8,585 bases of DNA from an uncultured Gemella sp. (GCA_927911695.1 CAKMQO010000151.1:1-8585), one strand, 5' to 3'; numbered from the stretch's first letter, positions 1 to 8,585 are shown. Translations and numbers: made by a program. The notes: a model not told the origin generated them from the letters alone.

Positions 1-33
1 AACAGACTTTTACTTTTTTCGTCCGTTTCAAAA

Positions 34-953
34 TTATTGTTGGAAATGTGCTATATAGCTTACAACTCTACCTTTTCGAATTTCTCTACCAAAAGTTACC
101 TTTGAAAAACCTGATAACAATTGGAAATTAAACCCTTTGCCGTATAATATTAATGCATCTTTGTATATTAAGGCCTTTAATTTTTTTATTTATATATTTT
201 GCTTCTCGTACTAAAATATCTAAATCCCGTTCTGTCTCCGGATATTTAATGAATAATTCTTCATATTCAGCTTTATTCTTTCTAATATTCTTTATTACAG
301 ATTTAACTGAGAAAAATGTAATAAGAAGAATTAGCACTTCCATTCCATAAGTTACAATATAATATCCTTTACCAGGCACTGTTAAATAAAACTGTGAAGT
401 AAATGGTTTTTCTCGTAATTTACTTGAATAATCATCTACACTTTTCTTTATTACAATTTCATTAACTATATCTGAAACTCTTGCTCTAATTAGTGAACTA
501 TGCTCTGCAGCATTTTTAAATTTTTCTTTCAATTCTGGAGAGATATTCTTCCTCCCCTTACTTCCTCTTTCAAAGATGGCATCAACACGAGAGTAAATAT
601 CTTTATCCTTAAATCTATTAATTTTTCATTTGATATATCATTACTTTTGTATTAATTTCTTAACATCTTCCTTAGAAGCTTTTAACATTACAAATCCATG
701 TTCATGCTGGAGCATATAGAATTTTTGATTATCTTTTAAGCTATCATTCTGTAATATCTAACTCTTCAAGGGCTTCTACCTTAATAAAAGTATAACCACT
801 AGATTTTTGGAATTGTTTTCCTTCTTTATACTGCACTTCTGCTGATTTCGTTCTATCATCATAAAGGCTTTGGGTCCCTCCGATACTCAGCAGAACGAAC
901 AATATTGCAAAGAATAATGTTAGCCATGTTCCTCTTAAATAACTCTTCCTCAT
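34..953 (-). pseudogene. Two-pass membrane protein of unknown function, frame broken about four times
   Basis: I do not recognise this family. Joining open segments in successive frames gives one protein of about 305 residues. The ATG at 953 follows an AAGGAA ribosome binding site and lies 17 bases after the rpiA stop, so it is probably last in a tyrS-rpiA operon. Residues about 10-28 form a membrane anchor (TWLTLFFAILFVLLSIGG). A mostly hydrophilic region follows, with segments FYMLQHEHGFVMLKASKEDV and SNDISNEKLIDL. A second membrane segment (EVLILLITFFSV) lies near 345-305, then a charged helix (KNKAEYEELFIKYPETERDL) and a strand-rich tail (LIYKDALILYGKGFNFQ) ending at TAA 34-36. Breaks lie at about 744-757 (one extra base), 645-650 (extra A), 607-615 (one missing base) and in the T7 run 181-187 (one extra). 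The segment 128-532 has only a TTG start with no spaced ribosome binding site, so it is not a separate gene. It is either a decayed gene or an intact one with sequencing errors. Confidence 0.6.
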
Positions 954-970
954 AACTTTCCTTCACGTCC

Positions 971-1645
971 TTAATTATTTGGATTTTCTATAATTACAGC
1001 TCCCTGTTCTGTTCCCTTAATGCATAGTTTACACATATTTAGAAATAAACCATGCTCTACTACTCCAACTATGCTTTCTAGTTTTTCTTTTACAGCTTTA
1101 ATATCAAATCCGTAACCTAAGTGTAAATCTACAATATAATTATTGTTGTCTGTTATAAGAGTAGTACCATCTTTTAACCTTAACACTGGTTTTAAGCCCG
1201 CTTCTTCCATTTTTCTTATAGTATGACTATAACCAAATGGCAAGATTTCTACAGGTAGGTTGAAATTTCCAAGTTTTTCTACATCTTTACTTTCGTCATA
1301 GATCCAGATTACTTCATGAGCAATATCAGCAACTATTTTTTCTCTAAATAATGCTGCTCCTCCACCTTTTATCGCATTAAAATCCTTATCGATTTCATCT
1401 ACTCCATCAACAGCAAGATCAATATGATCAATTTCTTCTAATTCTTTAATTGAAAGACCCAGGCTTTTAGCTAGTTCAACCGTTTGAATCGATGTCGATA
1501 CCATTTCAACATTCAATCCTTCTTTTACTCTATCAGCTAATGCATGAACAAAATAGAATACAGTTGAACCTGTCCCTAACCCAACGATCATACCATCTTT
1601 TACATAATCTACAGCTTTTTTACCAACAACTTCTTTTAGATTCAT
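971..1645 (-). CDS. rpiA: Ribose-5-phosphate isomerase A
   Basis: RpiA interconverts ribose 5-phosphate and ribulose 5-phosphate in the non-oxidative pentose phosphate pathway, in the cytosol. The frame is intact at 224 residues, the usual family length. Visible motifs are the phosphate-binding GLGTGST at 22-28, the DGVDEID loop at 80-86 and KGGGAALFREK at 93-103. By comparison with the characterised E. coli enzyme, D80, D83, K93 and E102 are the expected catalytic and binding residues, and all are present. The ATG at 1645 is preceded by AGAGGGG about eight bases upstream. It starts 36 bases after the tyrS stop with no terminator hairpin between them, so it is probably co-transcribed from the tyrS promoter. 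It is one of two complete genes here with no frame break. Confidence 0.97.
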   Translation of the reverse strand: MNLKEVVGKKAVDYVKDGMIVGLGTGSTVFYFVHALADRVKEGLNVEMVSTSIQTVELAKSLGLSIKELEEIDHIDLAVDGVDEIDKDFNAIKGGGAALFREKIVADIAHEVIWIYDESKDVEKLGNFNLPVEILPFGYSHTIRKMEEAGLKPVLRLKDGTTLITDNNNYIVDLHLGYGFDIKAVKEKLESIVGVVEHGLFLNMCKLCIKGTEQGAVIIENPNN

Positions 1646-1681
1646 TTCGGTTCCCCTCTTTATGTATATGTTACTTTTAAA

Positions 1682-2949
<1,268 letters not shown>

Positions 2950-2972
2950 TCAATTTTTATACACTTACTTCA

Positions 2973-2981
2973 ATTATAACA
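2973..2981 (-). promoter_or_regulatory. tyrS promoter, extended -10 box
   Basis: On the minus strand this reads TGTTATAAT, a TGn plus perfect TATAAT extended -10. No convincing -35 hexamer lies at the usual spacing. The inferred leader to the tyrS ATG at 2934 is only about 30 bases. That is too short for a tRNA-sensing T-box leader, which many Firmicutes synthetase genes carry. Confidence 0.6.
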
Positions 2982-3074
2982 TATTTTTATTTTTTGTTTT
3001 ATCTTTTTCTAATATTTTTAACGATAAATTCTATTCTAAGCCTTGCATATAATTTACTACTTTATATTAAATTA

Positions 3075-3083
3075 TGGTATAAT
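3075..3083 (+). promoter_or_regulatory. PBP gene promoter, extended -10 box
   Basis: The sequence TGGTATAAT is an extended -10 with a perfect TATAAT. The -35 is poor (TTTACT at 3053-3058 would need a 19-base spacer). The start codon lies 34 bases downstream of the box, giving a short leader. It is arranged divergently with the tyrS promoter about 100 bases to the left. Confidence 0.6.
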
Positions 3084-3116
3084 GTAGCTAATAGTATGCA
3101 ATCTAAGGAGATTACA

Positions 3117-5451
3117 ATGAAAATTAAGAAGATACTAACTTCTATGACGCGAGCCATACTTCTTTCTATTGGATTACTAATTAGTTTAGGTGTGGGGCTT
3201 GCTATCGGGTATGTGGGTGGCTTAGTTAAAGATCAACCTGTCTTAACCCAAAAAGAAATGAAAGAACAAATAAATAACATTAGTAAGAACAGTGAAGTAT
3301 ACTTTGGTAGTGGAGAAAAATTAGGTACAATAAACTCCGAATTAATTAGAAAAACTGTTACTTACGAAAATATCGGTGATAATGTTAAAAATGCTATTAT
3401 CGCAAGTGAAGACTCTAATTTCTATTCTAACAGTGGAATTGATATTTGGGCTGTTTTAAGAGCTACACATAGTGAAGCGACTGGTGCTAGAACAACTGGT
3501 GGTAGTACAATTACTCAGCAATTAGTAAAAAATCAGCTTCTTGACAATTCTAGATCTTACGAAAGAAAAGCAAAAGAAATATTACTAGCACTTCGTGTTG
3601 ATAGTCATTTTTCTAAAAATGAAATTCTTGAAAATTATCTAAATGTTGCTCCTTTCGGAAAGAATAGCTTAGGACAAAACATTAGCGGTATCGAAACTGC
3701 AGCACAAGGTGTTTTTGGAGTTCATTCTAAAGACTTGAATATAGCTCAAGCAGCTTATCTTGTTGGTTTTGTACAATCGCCATATACATATACACCATTT
3801 GACTCTGCTGGAAATATCCGTCCTGACGAAGAGCTTCAAGCGGGATTTGAAAGACAGCAATATGTATTAGAACGTATGCTTTCAAATGATTTTATTACTA
3901 AAGAACAATTTGAAGAAGCGAAGAAATTCGATATTAAAGGCGCTTATGCTAAACAAAAATATTCAGAATATACTGATTACCCTTATATTCGTGATGAGGT
4001 AAGAAGTTCAGTTGCAGAGATATTAGCTGAGCAAACTGCTAAAAAGAATAATAGAGAAGAAGAATTTAAAAATGATTCTGACTACAGAAATGAACTAATC
4101 GAAAAAAGTAGAATTAAATTCATAACTGGTGGTTATAAAGTAAAAACTACACTTGATAAGAAACTTTACGATACACTTCAAGAAACGAAAAAACAATTCG
4201 CTTCTTATCCAACACACACTCAGGGTGGTGTTGTTTATCCATTAGAAATTTGGAGCATCGGTTATTGAAAACAGTACTGGTAAAGTATTAGCGTTTATCG
4301 GTGGTATGGACTACAAAAAACAACAACTTAACCACGCTACAAGAACTCGTCGTTCACCAGGTTCTACAATCAAACCACTATTAGTTTATGGACCAGCTAT
4401 TGATAAAGGTTACATTACTCCTAACTCAACAGTTTTAGATAAGAGATTTAATCATTATGGTTGGAGACCTGAGAACTATGACATGTCTGAGCGTGGATAC
4501 CTACCTGCTAGACAAGCATTAGCTAGATCTCTTAACTTACCTACTGTAAGATTATACTCTGCATTTTATAAAGAAGATCCTGTTACTAATTACTTAGAGA
4601 AAATGGATATTGAAGGTCTTACAGAAAGTGATAAGACTAACTTAGCTACTGCCATTGGTGGTATGACTTACGGTTTATCAGTTACAGAGAATACTAGTGC
4701 CTTTTCTACTTTTGCAAATAAAGGTGAACACAAAAAGGCACATATTATCGAAGAAATCGAAAATAATGATGGAGAGCTAATTTATAAAGCTGATTTCTCT
4801 CCAGTTAAAGTATTCGAAGAATCTACAAGTTATCTAATCGTCGATATGCTTGGAGATGTAATCAATAAGAGTTATGGTACATCTCATGATATGCCAAGTA
4901 AACTTAAATTTAATTCTAAAAACCTATTTGTAAAAACAGGGACTTCTGAGTACTATAAAGACCTATGGGTTGTTGGTGGTTCTACAAAAATAACTGTTGG
5001 TCTATGGAATGGATACGATAGTCCGGCAAAAGTACCAAGTTATGACTATGCTCAAAGAAGCTGGATTGCAGTTATGAATGCTATTTATGCACTTGATAAA
5101 AACTTAATCTCTCCAGATACTGCCTTTAGTCGACCTAAATCAGTCGTTGATGCAAGTATCAACGGTTATAACAATGCAAAAGGTGGTACAAAAGATATAG
5201 TTCCAAATGGCTTTAAAGAACTATCTAAAGAAAAAACATTGGCGAAGTTTGGTTATAATATCGATAAGGGTATTTCATTTAGCGATCCTTCAAAAGTCGA
5301 TGTAACAAAACCTGTTCAAAAAGAAGAGAAGAAAGACGACAAAGACAAAAAGGATAAAAAAGAAGAGCAAGAAGAGCGTACAGTAACAATTACTGAAACT
5401 TCTCCTCCAATCTTAAAACCAACTGTTATTACAGAAGAAGATGAAGAATAA
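3117..5451 (+). pseudogene. pbp1b: Class A penicillin-binding protein (PBP1b-like), split by one extra base
   Basis: This bifunctional cell-wall synthase polymerises lipid II (glycosyltransferase family 51) and cross-links peptides (transpeptidase) outside the membrane. Removing one T gives 777 residues. A short basic cytoplasmic start precedes one membrane anchor at about 12-36. Glycosyltransferase motifs are EDSNFYSNSGID (98-109, catalytic Glu98), TGGSTITQQLVKN (127-139), RKAKE (150-154) and NYLN (173-176). Transpeptidase motifs are STIK (416-419, nucleophile Ser416), SLN (471-473) and KTGT (606-609). The tail is highly charged, rich in K, D and E. The ATG at 3117 follows AAGGAG by six bases; the same frame is open back to 2769 but that stretch is antisense to tyrS. 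The break is the TTT at 4249-4251: reading TT gives LEIGASVIENSTGKVLAF. As written, the first product would keep only the glycosyltransferase half. The symbol rests on family resemblance and on tyrS as divergent neighbour, as in pneumococcus. Confidence 0.9.
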
Positions 5452-5452
5452 C

Positions 5453-5491
5453 AAAAAAGAGGGTTGAGCATATAGTTCAATCCTCTTTTTT
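5453..5491. terminator. Bidirectional rho-independent terminator between convergent genes
   Basis: A 16-base stem (5453-5468 with 5476-5491, loop CATATAG) is paired throughout apart from G-T wobbles. It is bounded by an A6 tract on the left and a T6 tract on the right, so either strand's transcript ends in a hairpin plus U-run. It starts one base after the PBP stop codon and lies 24 bases beyond the stop of the converging lipase-like gene. Confidence 0.9.
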
Positions 5492-5514
5492 ATATATTTT
5501 TATTATTACGCTTC

Positions 5515-6806
5515 TTATTCTCCTAGCACATCGTATAAAGCTGGAAGATCGTGTGCTTTAGCTATTTCTCCCCAATTCCCTACATCATCTAAACCATTTG
5601 CATGAGTTACAGTATAAATAACTTTAGTTAATGTGTAAAACTCCTGTAATGGCTTTAATAAATTCTTAAGATTTGATTTATTTACATCACACATTAGCTT
5701 CTCATAAAGAGTTGTAGCCGCTTTACTATCAGTGCAATTTATTACATCATCAGGAATAATACCCGCATGAGCCAAGTACAATAAGTAATTATAAACAGCC
5801 TTAAATGTTCTATATGAGTCTGTTATTCCTACATCATTAGATGTTTTTATTACTTTTTTATAAGAGAAATTTACTGATTTTGTTGTTGAATTGGATTTTT
5901 TAATTTTTTCAATCAGTAATCCTATAAATTCATCTGTTACCTTTTTTTTGATTCTCTACAACATTATCGGGAGTAATATTTTTCTCCAATAATCTATTAT
6001 AAAAATCACAGAAAATTTTATCTAATTCATACGTATCTTCTTCAGTCAAAAACTCTTCAGGTGCAACAAAGTTTTTTTATTATCGCTGGAAATTCTATAG
6101 TTTTTCCTACATGAAATGTTCCTACAGTCATATTTAACGATTGTACAAAATCATTTTTTCTTATAAAATTATATATATGATGAGCATTTTTTGCATAATA
6201 ATTAGAAGTGAATTCTTGGAGTTTATTAGTTTCCTCTAAATCTTTTTCTAAAAAATACTCTTCTAATTTTTTATTATATTTTTTATCATATTTTCTTAAT
6301 TGTTTTAGCTGTGGTAGTGCTGTATTGAATGTATAAACTCTCTGGTATATTTTCTTAAGTAATTCTACGGTGATAGCTAAATGACCACCAAGAGAATGTC
6401 CAGCTGCAACTTTATAACACACATCAAAGTCTAGAATCTTTCTTTTTAAAAATCTATTAAATAAACATGCTGAGTCTATCTGACTAGTGTTTTCTCCTGA
6501 AACTATTCCTGTATAATTGTAAAACCAATCGCTAATATCTTCACTCTCACTACCTCTATAAATAACAAGAAGTTCTTTAAGTTCTGGTATATAGATTGCT
6601 GTAGCTTGAAATCCATTTTTCGTAATCTTTGGAATTGATATTCCACTATTATACACTTCAATATCTTCAAATGTTTTTCCAGTTATATCTTTTATAATTC
6701 TTTTTATTTTATATTCTACTGTACTCTGTTTCTTATTTCCTTTAATTAAATAATCATACTCCGCTAATTTCGCTATAAGCAGAGGATTATGGAAAAATCT
6801 TAACAT
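5515..6806 (-). pseudogene. Lipase-like alpha/beta hydrolase with helical C-terminal half, frame broken twice
   Basis: Joining three frames gives a protein of about 429 residues. The N-terminal half resembles class 3 / DUF2974-type lipases: VIYRGSESEDISDWF at about 82-96 and the nucleophile elbow AAGHSLGGHLA with Ser138. Asp219 (KNDFVQ) and His232 (TFHVGK) are likely partners of a catalytic triad by family analogy. The last 190 residues are helix-rich and charged and I do not recognise them (EEFLTEEDTYELDKIFCDFY, YLAHAGIIPDDVINC, ending LPALYDVLGE). There is no signal peptide or membrane segment. The ATG at 6806 is chosen because AGAGGTGAT sits just upstream; a TTG start 30 bases earlier would place that site inside the gene. 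The breaks are one extra base each in the T7 run 6072-6078 and the T8 run 5942-5949. Open segments are 6806-6057, roughly 6078-5945 and roughly 5955-5515. The substrate is unknown; lipid or ester hydrolysis is inferred. Confidence 0.75.
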
Positions 6807-6835
6807 CGTCAAATCACCTCTTTTATATAAAAACA

Positions 6836-6844
6836 ATTATAACA
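6836..6844 (-). promoter_or_regulatory. Promoter of lipase-like gene, extended -10 box
   Basis: The minus strand reads TGTTATAAT, with a weak TTTATA -35 candidate at 6859-6864 (17-base spacer). That -35 abuts the base of the ychF terminator hairpin. The leader is about 25 bases, and AGAGGTGAT precedes the ATG at 6806. The gene therefore appears to have its own promoter rather than depending on ychF readthrough. Confidence 0.6.
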
Positions 6845-6862
6845 TATTTTATAGAGAATATA

Positions 6863-6905
6863 AAAATTCTATATCTTCCCATGTAATGAGAAAATATAGA
6901 ATTTT
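6863..6905 (-). terminator. Probable ychF terminator hairpin
   Basis: A 16-base inverted repeat (6863-6878 with 6890-6905) has one G-T wobble and an 11-base loop. It begins nine bases after the ychF stop codon, and the minus-strand transcript runs into UUUUUAUAUU. The stem is AT-rich, so it may be leaky. Confidence 0.65.
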
Positions 6906-6913
6906 ATTAAATA

Positions 6914-8014
6914 TTATACATTAAATCTGAATAACATGATGTCGCCGTCTTTTACTTCATATTCTTTACCTTCAAGACGAACACGACCTGCTTCTTTAGC
7001 TTTTGGCATACTTCCGTATTCAACTAAATCATCATAACTTACTGTTTCAGCACGGATAAATCCTCGTTCAAAATCAGAGTGGATAATTCCAGCACATTCA
7101 GGAGCTAACATACCTTTTTTGAATGTCCATGCACGTACTTCTTGGACACCAGCTGTGAAATATGTTGCTAATCCTAGAAGGCTGTAACTTGCTTTGATTA
7201 ATTTATCTAATCCACTTTCATCAATTCCTAACTCTTCAAGGAACATTGCTTTTTCTTCGTCTTCTAATGAAGCCATTTCTTCTTCGATTTTTGCACAAAC
7301 CACGATTACTTGGCTTCCTTCACTTGCAGCAAATTCACGTACACTTGCTACATGTTTGTTAGAATCAACGTCTAGTAAATCATCTTCACTTACGTTAGCA
7401 ACATAAAGCATAGGTTTCATTGTTAATAAATGTAATCCTTTTGCGATTTTTTGCTCTTCTTTATCTAATTCTAAAAGTCTAGCTGGTTTTTCTTCTTTAA
7501 GAATATCACGTACTTTAGAAAGTACTGCAAATTCTGCAACAGCATCTTTATCTTTTTGTTTAGCTTGTTTTTCAACACGTCCGATACGTTTTTCAACACT
7601 TTCTAAGTCGGCTAAAATTAACTCTAAATTAATAACTTCGATATCGTATAATGGATCTACTCCACCAGCAACGTGAGTAATGTTTTCATCTTCAAAACAT
7701 CTAACAACTTGACAAATTGCATCTACTTCACGGATGTGACTTAAGAATTTATTTCCTAGTCCTTCTCCTTTAGATGCACCTTTTACGATACCAGCAATAT
7801 CTGTAAATTCGAATGATGTTGGTACTGTTTTTTTAGGTTCTACTAATTCTGTTAATTTATTTAATCTGTGGTCAGGTACTTCTACAATTCCTACGTTTGG
7901 ATCAATTGTTGCGAAAGGATAGTTCGCTGCTAATGCTCCTGCTTTTGTAATTGCATTAAAAAGTGTACTTTTTCCTACGTTTGGTAATCCTACTATTCCG
8001 GCTGTTAATGCCAT
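6914..8014 (-). CDS. ychF: Redox-regulated P-loop NTPase YchF (OLA1 family)
   Basis: YchF is a ribosome-associated Obg-related NTPase that in characterised members prefers ATP and is linked to stress responses; its exact role is unsettled. The 366 residues match the family closely. Visible are the Walker A GLPNVGKS (9-16), the switch region TIDPNVG (37-43), DIAG (72-75), and NVSE (206-209) in place of the GTP-specifying NKxD, which is the known basis of ATP preference. A helical, charged insertion spans about 130-195. A C-terminal TGS domain runs from about 283 to the end (ECAGIIHSDFERGFIRAE, closing FRFNV). The ATG at 8014 begins the canonical MALTAGIVG. AAGGAG lies about 12 bases upstream, slightly far. 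An in-frame GTG at 8026 directly abuts that site, so it is a poor start. The frame is intact. It is apparently monocistronic, with its own extended -10 promoter and a hairpin after the stop. Confidence 0.97.
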   Translation of the reverse strand: MALTAGIVGLPNVGKSTLFNAITKAGALAANYPFATIDPNVGIVEVPDHRLNKLTELVEPKKTVPTSFEFTDIAGIVKGASKGEGLGNKFLSHIREVDAICQVVRCFEDENITHVAGGVDPLYDIEVINLELILADLESVEKRIGRVEKQAKQKDKDAVAEFAVLSKVRDILKEEKPARLLELDKEEQKIAKGLHLLTMKPMLYVANVSEDDLLDVDSNKHVASVREFAASEGSQVIVVCAKIEEEMASLEDEEKAMFLEELGIDESGLDKLIKASYSLLGLATYFTAGVQEVRAWTFKKGMLAPECAGIIHSDFERGFIRAETVSYDDLVEYGSMPKAKEAGRVRLEGKEYEVKDGDIMLFRFNV

Positions 8015-8081
8015 AGTATTAATCACTCCTTTTCTTCATTAATTTCTTATATTACTTAGGCCTTGCCTACTCAACTTAACT

Positions 8082-8090
8082 ATTATAACA
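8082..8090 (-). promoter_or_regulatory. ychF promoter, extended -10 box
   Basis: The minus strand reads TGTTATAAT (TGn plus consensus TATAAT), about 70 bases upstream of the ychF ATG. No good -35 hexamer is visible at 16-18 bases, as at the other extended -10 promoters here. Confidence 0.6.
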
Positions 8091-8202
8091 TAAAACACGA
8101 AACTTATCATTATTATTATGCTATTTAAAAATATTTTGTTAATAATCATTAATTTAATTCATTAGTATATTAGAAGATACTAACTATTATAAAAGTACGT
8201 AC

Positions 8203-8231
8203 TTTACAAAATATATTATAGTATGTAAAAT
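8203..8231 (+). promoter_or_regulatory. Possible rightward promoter for the edge gene
   Basis: TTTACA (8203-8208) and TAAAAT (8226-8231) are spaced by 17 bases and precede the rightward gene. The perfect 10-base palindrome AGTACGTACT (8194-8203) touches the -35 and could be an operator. AAAATATATT is repeated at 8208-8217 and 8227-8236. In such AT-rich DNA chance matches are common. If used, the leader would be close to 285 bases and contain all three palindromes. Confidence 0.3.
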
Positions 8232-8293
8232 ATATTTTGAGAGCTGACCCAAAAGTCCTAAATTTTTAAAAAGAGTATATGATAATTCGTAGA

Positions 8294-8359
8294 CGCAGTA
8301 GTTTATTGATATCTAAATTCGCTTTACGAAAGCTTTTTAGATATCTAATAGACTGTGCG
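8294..8359. repeat. Imperfect palindrome, hairpin-forming
   Basis: The arms 8304-8325 and 8329-8350 are near-complementary (core GATATCTAAA with TTTAGATATC, and GCTTT with AAAGC) around an ACG loop. Pairing can be extended outward to CGCA (8294-8297) with TGCG (8356-8359). There is no poly-T tail, so it is not an ordinary terminator. It directly adjoins the next palindrome. Confidence 0.65.
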
Positions 8360-8360
8360 G

Positions 8361-8471
8361 GGGTGACTCGACAAAATCGATTTCTATGAAATCGCGATTT
8401 TTGAGTCACTCCCTTGCGGGGAGATTCGATAAAATTGATTTCTTAGAAATATCGACTTTTAAATTACTCCC
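8361..8471. repeat. Tandem pair of diverged palindromic units
   Basis: Two related units of about 53 bases lie head to tail. Unit 1 (8361-8413) pairs GGGTGACTCGACAAAATCGA with the complement of its right arm ending GAGTCACTCCC, around a short TAT loop. Unit 2 (about 8418-8471) is the same design with substitutions (GGGGAGATTCGATAAAATTG, right arm ending ATTACTCCC). The order of blocks (GGG...TTCGA/CTCGA, AAAAT, GATTTC, GAAAT, ACTCCC) is shared, which indicates duplication. The junction CTCCCTTGCGGGGAG is itself a small hairpin, so alternative foldings are possible. It looks like a dispersed intergenic palindromic repeat or a miniature-element remnant. Confidence 0.7.
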
Positions 8472-8492
8472 TAACTCTTAATTGTAAAATCA

Positions 8493-8517
8493 CTCCTTTT
8501 TCTATGTTAACAAGGAG
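8493..8517 (+). promoter_or_regulatory. Possible hairpin covering the Shine-Dalgarno site of the edge gene
   Basis: CTCCTT (8493-8498) is exactly complementary to AAGGAG (8512-8517), the core of the ribosome binding site for the ATG at 8523, with a 13-base loop. This could limit translation initiation. A six-base stem is modest, so the regulatory meaning is inference. Confidence 0.35.
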
Positions 8518-8522
8518 GAACA

Positions 8523-8585
8523 ATGACAAAAAAATCGAATAGTATATTAATTATACTCGGTGTTATCTTTTTAAGTCTTATATTA
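8523..8585 (+). CDS. Start of a membrane or secreted protein, cut by window edge
   Basis: Only the first 21 codons are present: MTKKSNSILIILGVIFLSLI and one more Leu. Two Lys residues precede an uninterrupted hydrophobic run, typical of a signal peptide, lipoprotein signal or first membrane anchor. AAGGAGG lies four bases before the ATG, a strong initiation signal. It is divergent from ychF. The family cannot be told from this fragment. Confidence 0.7.
   Translation, partial: MTKKSNSILIILGVIFLSLIL

Larger units (their letters stand above)
8015..8522. other. Intergenic region without a gene
   Basis: About 0.5 kb between the start of ychF and the start of the partial gene at the right edge. 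I find no convincing reading frame. From left to right it holds the ychF ribosome site and promoter, a very AT-rich stretch (8091-8240) with a palindrome and a possible rightward promoter, the phrase GAGCTGACCCAAAAGTC (8241-8257) of repeat-like appearance, three consecutive palindromes (8294-8471), and the leader and ribosome site of the downstream gene. Confidence 0.8.

Noticed and set aside
1..27. Hairpin AACAGAC / GTCCGTT as a terminator of the membrane protein gene
   Set aside because: A seven-base stem with one wobble and a 13-base loop at the window edge; what follows on the minus strand cannot be seen.
153..350. Rightward open frame
   Set aside because: Antisense to the membrane protein gene, no ribosome binding site, composition of a shadow frame.
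128..532. Separate 134-residue gene
   Set aside because: Only a TTG start; the open frame continues upstream with protein-like sequence, and the 3' end continues in another frame (LIYKDALILYGKGFNFQ), so it is an internal part of a larger broken gene.
1492..1680. Rightward open frame
   Set aside because: Antisense to rpiA, which is intact and certain.
3669..3860. Leftward open frame
   Set aside because: Antisense to the glycosyltransferase domain of the PBP.
6834..6836. TTG start for the lipase-like gene
   Set aside because: It would overlap the -10 box and enclose the AGAGGTGAT ribosome site; the ATG at 6806 fits better.
7194..7406. Rightward open frame
   Set aside because: Antisense to ychF; serine-rich product typical of a shadow frame.
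8361..8471. CRISPR-like repeat array
   Set aside because: Only two diverged, self-palindromic units without unique spacers.

Overview
This AT-rich window looks like the chromosome of a low-G+C Gram-positive bacterium of the class Bacilli. The housekeeping proteins (TyrS, RpiA, YchF and a class A PBP) have Firmicutes-type motifs, ribosome binding sites are strong AGGAGG/AGGTGAT types, and several promoters carry an extended -10 box (TGnTATAAT). A divergent tyrS / class A PBP pair is also found in streptococci and staphylococci. I cannot fix the genus from sequence alone; a Gemella-like or Staphylococcaceae-related organism would fit.

Layout. The left part (34-2934) reads leftward as a likely operon: tyrS (tyrosyl-tRNA synthetase), rpiA (ribose-5-phosphate isomerase A), then an unrecognised two-pass membrane protein. 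A short divergent promoter region (2935-3116) separates tyrS from a rightward class A penicillin-binding protein (3117-5451), which ends in a strong hairpin terminator shared with the converging gene. That gene (5515-6806, leftward) encodes a lipase-like alpha/beta hydrolase with an all-helical C-terminal half. Upstream of it is ychF (6914-8014, leftward, intact). The last 0.5 kb holds no gene until 8523. It contains the ychF promoter, a possible rightward promoter, three consecutive imperfect palindromes and a possible hairpin over a Shine-Dalgarno site, then the first 21 codons of a membrane-anchored or secreted protein that runs off the edge.

The most striking property is that four of the six complete genes are broken only by single-base insertions or deletions. 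I count eight: one in tyrS, one in the PBP, two in the lipase-like gene and four in the membrane protein gene. Most lie in short A/T runs and each can be closed by one base. No frame is closed by a substitution-type stop. Because tyrS is normally indispensable, the simplest reading is sequencing or assembly error, and the four genes are annotated here as single reconstructed units. Real decay of the membrane protein gene, or slippage at the poly-A tracts of the lipase gene, remains possible.

I see no CRISPR array, tRNA, rRNA, prophage or complete insertion sequence. Nothing here is clearly a new defence or mobile system. The least explained parts are the lipase-like protein, the membrane protein and the palindrome cluster.
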